Shown here: positions 7,578 to 11,629 of the stretch, piece after piece | How positions within the stretch are numbered: position 1 is the stretch's first letter | How the letters are laid out: each line of letters starts with the position of its first letter | Assembly (NCBI GenBank): GCA_033722075.1 | Contig: JAWVZU010000116.1 | Coordinates: 1-11,629, forward strand | Length of the DNA stretch: 11,629 nucleotides | Direction of reading: 5' to 3' | From: JAWVZU01 sp033722075 | Lineage (GTDB): Bacteria > Pseudomonadota > Gammaproteobacteria > Xanthomonadales > SZUA-38 | The notes under the pieces: generated by a model | The model's database searches: none | What the model was told of the DNA's origin: nothing | What the model saw: the letters and a program-made list of their open reading frames with translations, nothing else | Translations under genes and position numbers: made by a program

Positions 7578-10500
7578 ATGATGATTACCAAGATGATTTT
7601 CCGGCCAGCGCTGCTGGTGCTCTCCTCTCTTGCGGTACTGGCAGGATGCGGCGGGGGAGGCGGCGGCGGCGCAGCTGAGCCCACCGTGCCTTTCCGGGTT
7701 TCCATTTCCGCTCAGGAGACGACGCTATCGGCCAACACGAGCAATAGCGTCTTCGGGCCCGAAACGCCCTTTGCGACGACGATCAACGTCCGGATCACCG
7801 AATCCAATGGAACGCCCGTCTCAGATGGGACCTTGGTGTCATTGACGGTCTCTGCGTCGGAAATTGGATTGCTCTCAACGATATCGGAGCCAGCGACCCA
7901 GTCGGAATCACTGCAACTGACAACGTCCGGGGGCAATGCTTCCGCGCTGTTTCACACGTCGGATGTGACCGGTCAGACCTCGATTTCAGCTTCCGCCTTT
8001 GATTCGGTGGCCAACCGCAACGTGCAGTCGAGCGTCACGATCACCGTCAACGACGATGTGGCACCGCCGCAGCAGGTGGAACTGACGACCGAGCGGACCA
8101 CGTTGCCCGCGAATCCCTTCGGCGTTCCGCCGTTCCTGGGTTCTCCCTATCTTTCAGAAGTGACCATCACTTTCCGCGATTCGAGCGGACAATTGAGCGC
8201 GCCGGCCGACGGCACGGTAGCCGCGTCCATCGATCCGGTCACCCGGGGCGCATTTTCAACCCTGGACGACCCGACCACCACGGATGTGAACGAGTTCTTC
8301 GTGCTGATCGGGAACGGCCCGGTCGACATGGCAGCAGGTACCGCAACGGTCTTTGTGCACTCCTTCTCGACCCCTGGCCCGATGGTGCTGCGCGTGACGG
8401 CCCAGGATCCGGATACGCTCGAAACGCTCAGCGCCGAGCTTGAATTCACCGTCACCGAGCCGGCCAGCGACGGCGTGCCGGCCAACGTTGCGCTCAGCGC
8501 CTCCCGGTCCCTGATGTATGTCCAGGGTAGCGGGGGACAGACCAGCCAGCAGCTGGAGGCGCTGGTCTTCGATGGTGGCCGAGAGCCGGTTCCCGACCCG
8601 GTGGACAACAACAACGTCCTCGTCGAACTCTTTACGGAAGGCCCGAACACGGGTGAGACAGTCCGGGCGAGGAACGCTTCCGGAACCGTGGTCCAGGGCG
8701 ACTCCATTTCCATCGCAACGACCGCCGGCATCACCAGTTTCAACCTGGATACGGGCACGCAGCCCGGATTCCTCGAAGTCAGAGTGACTGCCGATGCGGC
8801 AGACAATAACGTCGACAATGGTATCGGCGCACCTGTTTCCAGCAGTTTCGAGGTCGAGGTCAGTGACGGCGTGCCCTTTGCAATCGCGCTGGCGACCGTG
8901 CCTGCCGGCCCGGTGGCCACCGGTGCATCGGTGACCGACGCGAATCCGAATGCGCCGTTCCCGCTGTCCTCGAATGACGTCCTGGCCATGCAGATCGAGG
9001 CGGTAGTTACGGACCGGCGCGGCAATCCGCCGGCACGACCGGTCACCATTGAATTCGGTCTTCTGGACTCGCCCACGGATGGATTCCCGTCCACCGGCCC
9101 CGGCGCCTTCTCGCTGAGCGGTTTCGACGGCAATCCCGTGGAAGGCGGCTTCAACTTCACCGCTCCGACCGGTCGATTCCAGACCGCCGGCGGCGGCGCG
9201 GGTCCGAACGATACGCTGGTTCTCTTCGGCAAGGACATTGTCGGCAACGCGGATCTCGAGAGCGCCCGAGCCGTGGATACCGTGCTGAGTCAGACCAGTC
9301 TGCGCGTGGACGAGCCGTTCAACCTGAACGATTTCACCGGCACGTCGGTCAACAACGGTCCGGTGCTGCCCTACGCCATCGGTCGCGCCATGCTGGGTAA
9401 CGTGGAAACCGGTGCGGTCACCAACGAAAATGGTGTTGCCAGCACTTTCCTGAACTACCCCGTATCGTCCGTCGGCCGATCGCTGATTCTCTATGCCCAG
9501 GGCACGAATGGGGATCTTCCGATGGGCGAGTTCAAGACCTTTGGGGACGTCCAGCTGACGGTCTACCCGGGTGTTTCGCCGCTCGTACTGTTTGCCTCCC
9601 CGTCCTCGATACCGGCGAATACGGTCCAGACCGTCGAGGTGTGCGCTTTCGATGCGGCCGGAGTGCCGATTCCCGGCTTGTTCATCGATTTCGAATTCAA
9701 CAATTCGGTGGGGACCGGGACGGTCGATGGTATTCCCACCGCAGGGACCCTGGTGAATTCCACCGGCTTTGACGGCTGCACCCTCGCAACCGTGGAAACC
9801 ACCGGAATTCCTGCGGGCACGGGCCAGTTCGTTCTGACCTTCGAGGCCGGCGGCGTGACGACTACGGTCGACATCATTCCGGATGAGGATGCCCTGCTGC
9901 AGGTTCAGCCAAGCACGCTACTCGGCGACAATCTGCTCGGCCATCTCGTGACCATCCGCTACCTGAATGCAAACGGCGAAGGAATCGAGAACGTACAGAT
10001 CACAGGCACATGCACCTCGGATCAGGGCGCAATCAACTTCGTGCAGGAGCCCGGAGTCACCGACGAGAACGGTGAGACCACCGCCCGGATCAGCATGGAA
10101 GGATTCGATGCCATCTGCCCGGACGATGAACCTGGAGAAGGCACCTGTGAATTCTCCGTCGCCTCCGGCGATCCGACTGCCGAGCTGACGGCGCGCGGAC
10201 GGGATGCTGCGCTTGTTCAGACCAGCCCGGCCCCGGCAAGCTGCGATACGGATGACACCGGTGGCACGCTTACGGTGGAATTTTCCGAGGTTGAGCCGGG
10301 CAACAACGATGGGGGAGCCATCGTCGGTGCGGTGGGTACCACGGCTTCGGCCGAAATCGTCTCCGGTGATGGCCTGATCAACTGCGGTCTTGCGATCGGA
10401 AGCACGGCTAGCGTGGGAACCGACTGCAGCGAGACCTACGATACGGACACCCAGGTGTCACTCGAACTGACGGTACCGGCGACGGGCCTGATGACCGAGC

Positions 10501-10655
10501 CGGAAATCTGTCCGAATCCGGGTGTCCCGACGGATAGCGCCAACGAGCCCGGATGCTTCCTGGGCTGGGATGGCGCATGCAGCGGGTTTGCTCAAAGCCT
10601 CACGGCCACGGTTCAGGTGGATTCCAACCAGAACTGTATTGCCCGCTTCAGGTAA
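7578..10655 (+). CDS. Large Ig-like (Big_1/invasin-like) repeat lipoprotein with Cys-rich C-terminal domain, function unknown
   Basis: I do not recognise a named gene. The product (1025 residues) starts with a lipoprotein signal ending VLAGC (Cys 24), followed by seven Gly; the absence of Asp after the Cys fits sorting to the outer membrane. The rest is nearly all beta-strand-type sequence that I divide by eye into about seven Ig-like modules (roughly 36-158, 166-295, 301-431, 433-580, 582-665, 668-770, 772-875). Several have the Big_1-style pattern of a Thr-rich strand, then NGxAS or ENGETT turns, as in invasins and intimins. The last 100 residues resemble a bacterial InlB-like repeat with FLGWDGACSG and a terminal C-x-A-x-F. 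All 12 Cys after the lipobox lie beyond residue 688, six of them in this last domain. No enzymatic motif was seen. It lies 38 nt after pilQ with no terminator between, so probably shares its transcript; an adhesin-like or secretin-accessory surface role is inference. ATG 7578 is preferred to TTG 7569 or ATG 7581; no strong Shine-Dalgarno decides it. Confidence 0.85.
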   Translation: MMITKMIFRPALLVLSSLAVLAGCGGGGGGGAAEPTVPFRVSISAQETTLSANTSNSVFGPETPFATTINVRITESNGTPVSDGTLVSLTVSASEIGLLSTISEPATQSESLQLTTSGGNASALFHTSDVTGQTSISASAFDSVANRNVQSSVTITVNDDVAPPQQVELTTERTTLPANPFGVPPFLGSPYLSEVTITFRDSSGQLSAPADGTVAASIDPVTRGAFSTLDDPTTTDVNEFFVLIGNGPVDMAAGTATVFVHSFSTPGPMVLRVTAQDPDTLETLSAELEFTVTEPASDGVPANVALSASRSLMYVQGSGGQTSQQLEALVFDGGREPVPDPVDNNNVLVELFTEGPNTGETVRARNASGTVVQGDSISIATTAGITSFNLDTGTQPGFLEVRVTADAADNNVDNGIGAPVSSSFEVEVSDGVPFAIALATVPAGPVATGASVTDANPNAPFPLSSNDVLAMQIEAVVTDRRGNPPARPVTIEFGLLDSPTDGFPSTGPGAFSLSGFDGNPVEGGFNFTAPTGRFQTAGGGAGPNDTLVLFGKDIVGNADLESARAVDTVLSQTSLRVDEPFNLNDFTGTSVNNGPVLPYAIGRAMLGNVETGAVTNENGVASTFLNYPVSSVGRSLILYAQGTNGDLPMGEFKTFGDVQLTVYPGVSPLVLFASPSSIPANTVQTVEVCAFDAAGVPIPGLFIDFEFNNSVGTGTVDGIPTAGTLVNSTGFDGCTLATVETTGIPAGTGQFVLTFEAGGVTTTVDIIPDEDALLQVQPSTLLGDNLLGHLVTIRYLNANGEGIENVQITGTCTSDQGAINFVQEPGVTDENGETTARISMEGFDAICPDDEPGEGTCEFSVASGDPTAELTARGRDAALVQTSPAPASCDTDDTGGTLTVEFSEVEPGNNDGGAIVGAVGTTASAEIVSGDGLINCGLAIGSTASVGTDCSETYDTDTQVSLELTVPATGLMTEPEICPNPGVPTDSANEPGCFLGWDGACSGFAQSLTATVQVDSNQNCIARFR

Positions 10656-10807
10656 GAGAGCGACACATTCGCAGTTCAAGGCCGGGCCCAGCGCCCGGCC
10701 TTTCTTTCGGCATAAGTCACGCGACCCGGGAATCAGGTAAACTGCGGCGCTTGAATTCGCGCAGGGTGATCGACACCTGCTAGCTCTGGGCCCGATATCG
10801 AGTAACT
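10656..10807. other. Intergenic region between the pil-linked lipoprotein and moxR
   Basis: These 152 bases contain the operon terminator (10678-10709) and must contain the promoter for the downstream gene. Possible elements are TAAACT at 10738-10743 as a -10, with only a poor -35 near 10715, and TTGAAT at 10751-10756 without a well-placed -10. I cannot choose a promoter. No RNA gene is evident. Confidence 0.4.
10678..10709 (+). terminator. Rho-independent terminator after the pilQ-lipoprotein transcript
   Basis: A perfect 10-bp stem is formed by AAGGCCGGGC (10678-10687) and GCCCGGCCTT (10693-10702), with a 5-base loop and the T-rich tail TCTTTC. It lies 22 nt after the lipoprotein stop codon. 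The tail contains two Cs, so it is good but not ideal. It separates the pil-linked genes from the moxR gene and is the first strong terminator seen downstream of pilM. Confidence 0.85.
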
Positions 10808-11629
10808 ATGCCGCAGCAAGCCAAACAAACCGCTGGAACCGCGCCTGACGTAGCCGCCAAGTTCGGCGCCCTGAGCGCGCGCCTGGAAACCCGGATCATC
10901 GGCCAGCAGGCGCTCATCGATCGCCTTCTGGTTGCGCTCCTGGCCAATGGACACCTCCTTGTGGAGGGGGCGCCGGGCTTGGCGAAAACGACCGCCATCA
11001 AGGAACTCGCGGAACGAATCGAAGGAGATTTCCACCGCATCCAGTTCACCCCGGACCTGTTGCCGGCAGACCTGACCGGCACGGAAATCTACCGGCCGAA
11101 GGAAGGCACTTTCGAGTTTCAGCGAGGTCCGATTTTCCACAACCTGATCCTCGCGGACGAGGTCAATCGCGCGCCCGCCAAAGTCCAATCCGCCCTGCTG
11201 GAGGCGATGGGCGAGCGGCAGGTGACCGTGGGCCGTATCACCTACGAACTACCGCGCCTGTTTCTGGTCATGGCAACGCAGAATCCGATTGAACAGGAAG
11301 GGACCTACCCGCTGCCGGAGGCGCAGCTGGACCGCTTTCTGATGCATGTTTCGATCGACTACCCGAATGAAACGGCAGAGAAGGCGATTCTGGCTCTGGC
11401 CCGTGACCAGGCGCGGGAGTTGCTGGGAGAACGACAGGTTCCTGAGGTCATGCTGACTCAGGAAGATGTGTTTGATGCCCAGCGGGCCGTACTAGATCTC
11501 CTCCTCGCGGACTCGCTGGAGCGCTATATCATCGAACTGGTCCTTGCAACCCGCGATCCGGAGCGCTATGGCGATGATCTGGCGGACTGGGTCAGCTACG
11601 GGGCGAGCCCGCGAGCCACCATCGCCATC
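10808..11629 (+). CDS. MoxR-family AAA+ ATPase, C-terminus cut by window edge
   Basis: MoxR ATPases act as chaperone-like remodelling factors, usually with partner proteins carrying DUF58 or von Willebrand A domains encoded just downstream. The window shows 274 residues of a family that is normally about 310-340. Motifs visible are Walker A GAPGLAKT (54-61), Walker B LILADEVNRA (113-122), sensor 1 MATQNP (155-160), the PEAQLDRF segment (170-177) with the likely arginine finger, and the start of sensor 2 (GASPRAT, about 265-271) right at the edge. ATG at 10808 is the chosen start, although the Shine-Dalgarno is poor. The expected partners lie outside the window, so the system it serves cannot be told. 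It lies beyond a terminator, so is probably a separate operon from pil. Confidence 0.95.
   Translation, partial: MPQQAKQTAGTAPDVAAKFGALSARLETRIIGQQALIDRLLVALLANGHLLVEGAPGLAKTTAIKELAERIEGDFHRIQFTPDLLPADLTGTEIYRPKEGTFEFQRGPIFHNLILADEVNRAPAKVQSALLEAMGERQVTVGRITYELPRLFLVMATQNPIEQEGTYPLPEAQLDRFLMHVSIDYPNETAEKAILALARDQARELLGERQVPEVMLTQEDVFDAQRAVLDLLLADSLERYIIELVLATRDPERYGDDLADWVSYGASPRATIAI

Noticed and set aside
8147..9247. 366-codon reverse-strand frame inside the Ig-like lipoprotein gene
   Set aside because: Its Ser/Thr/Pro-rich sequence is what the reverse complement of Thr/Val/Gly-rich beta-repeat codons would give; there is no sign of a signal peptide or domain.

Overview
The window looks like chromosomal DNA of a GC-rich, Gram-negative bacterium, most likely a gammaproteobacterium. 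The basis is gene order and protein style: a PBP1A gene (ponA/mrcA) read leftward, back to back with a rightward pilM-pilN-pilO-pilP-pilQ operon. This arrangement is familiar from Pseudomonas, Xanthomonas and relatives. No genus can be named from sequence reading alone.

Layout. Positions 1-2217 (minus strand) hold a bifunctional class A penicillin-binding protein, cut at its C-terminus by the window edge. Positions 2218-2528 are a divergent intergenic region with a plausible sigma70-type promoter for pilM. Positions 2529-7539 carry the five type IV pilus alignment and secretin genes. The first four are joined by 1-4 nt start/stop overlaps, and pilQ follows pilP after 25 nt. Positions 7578-10655 encode a lipoprotein of about 1025 residues, built from repeated Ig-like (Big_1/invasin-like) domains and a cysteine-rich C-terminal domain. 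It lies only 38 nt after pilQ, and the first strong terminator is a 10-bp GC-rich hairpin with a T-rich tail at 10678-10709. A separate gene for a MoxR-type AAA+ ATPase then starts at 10808 and runs off the right edge.

How the genes work together. PilM (cytoplasmic, actin-like) binds the N-terminal tail of PilN. PilN and PilO form the inner-membrane/periplasmic alignment complex, the lipoprotein PilP connects it to the secretin PilQ, and PilQ forms the outer-membrane pore for the pilus. PBP1A makes and cross-links peptidoglycan, through which the PilQ machine must be assembled. The large Ig-like lipoprotein sits where aroK-aroB is commonly found in related gammaproteobacteria. By position and lack of a terminator it is probably co-transcribed with pilQ, which makes it the main candidate for an undescribed pilus- or surface-associated component. 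Its function is unknown.

There is no sign in the window of RNA genes, CRISPR arrays, insertion sequences, attachment sites or phage genes.
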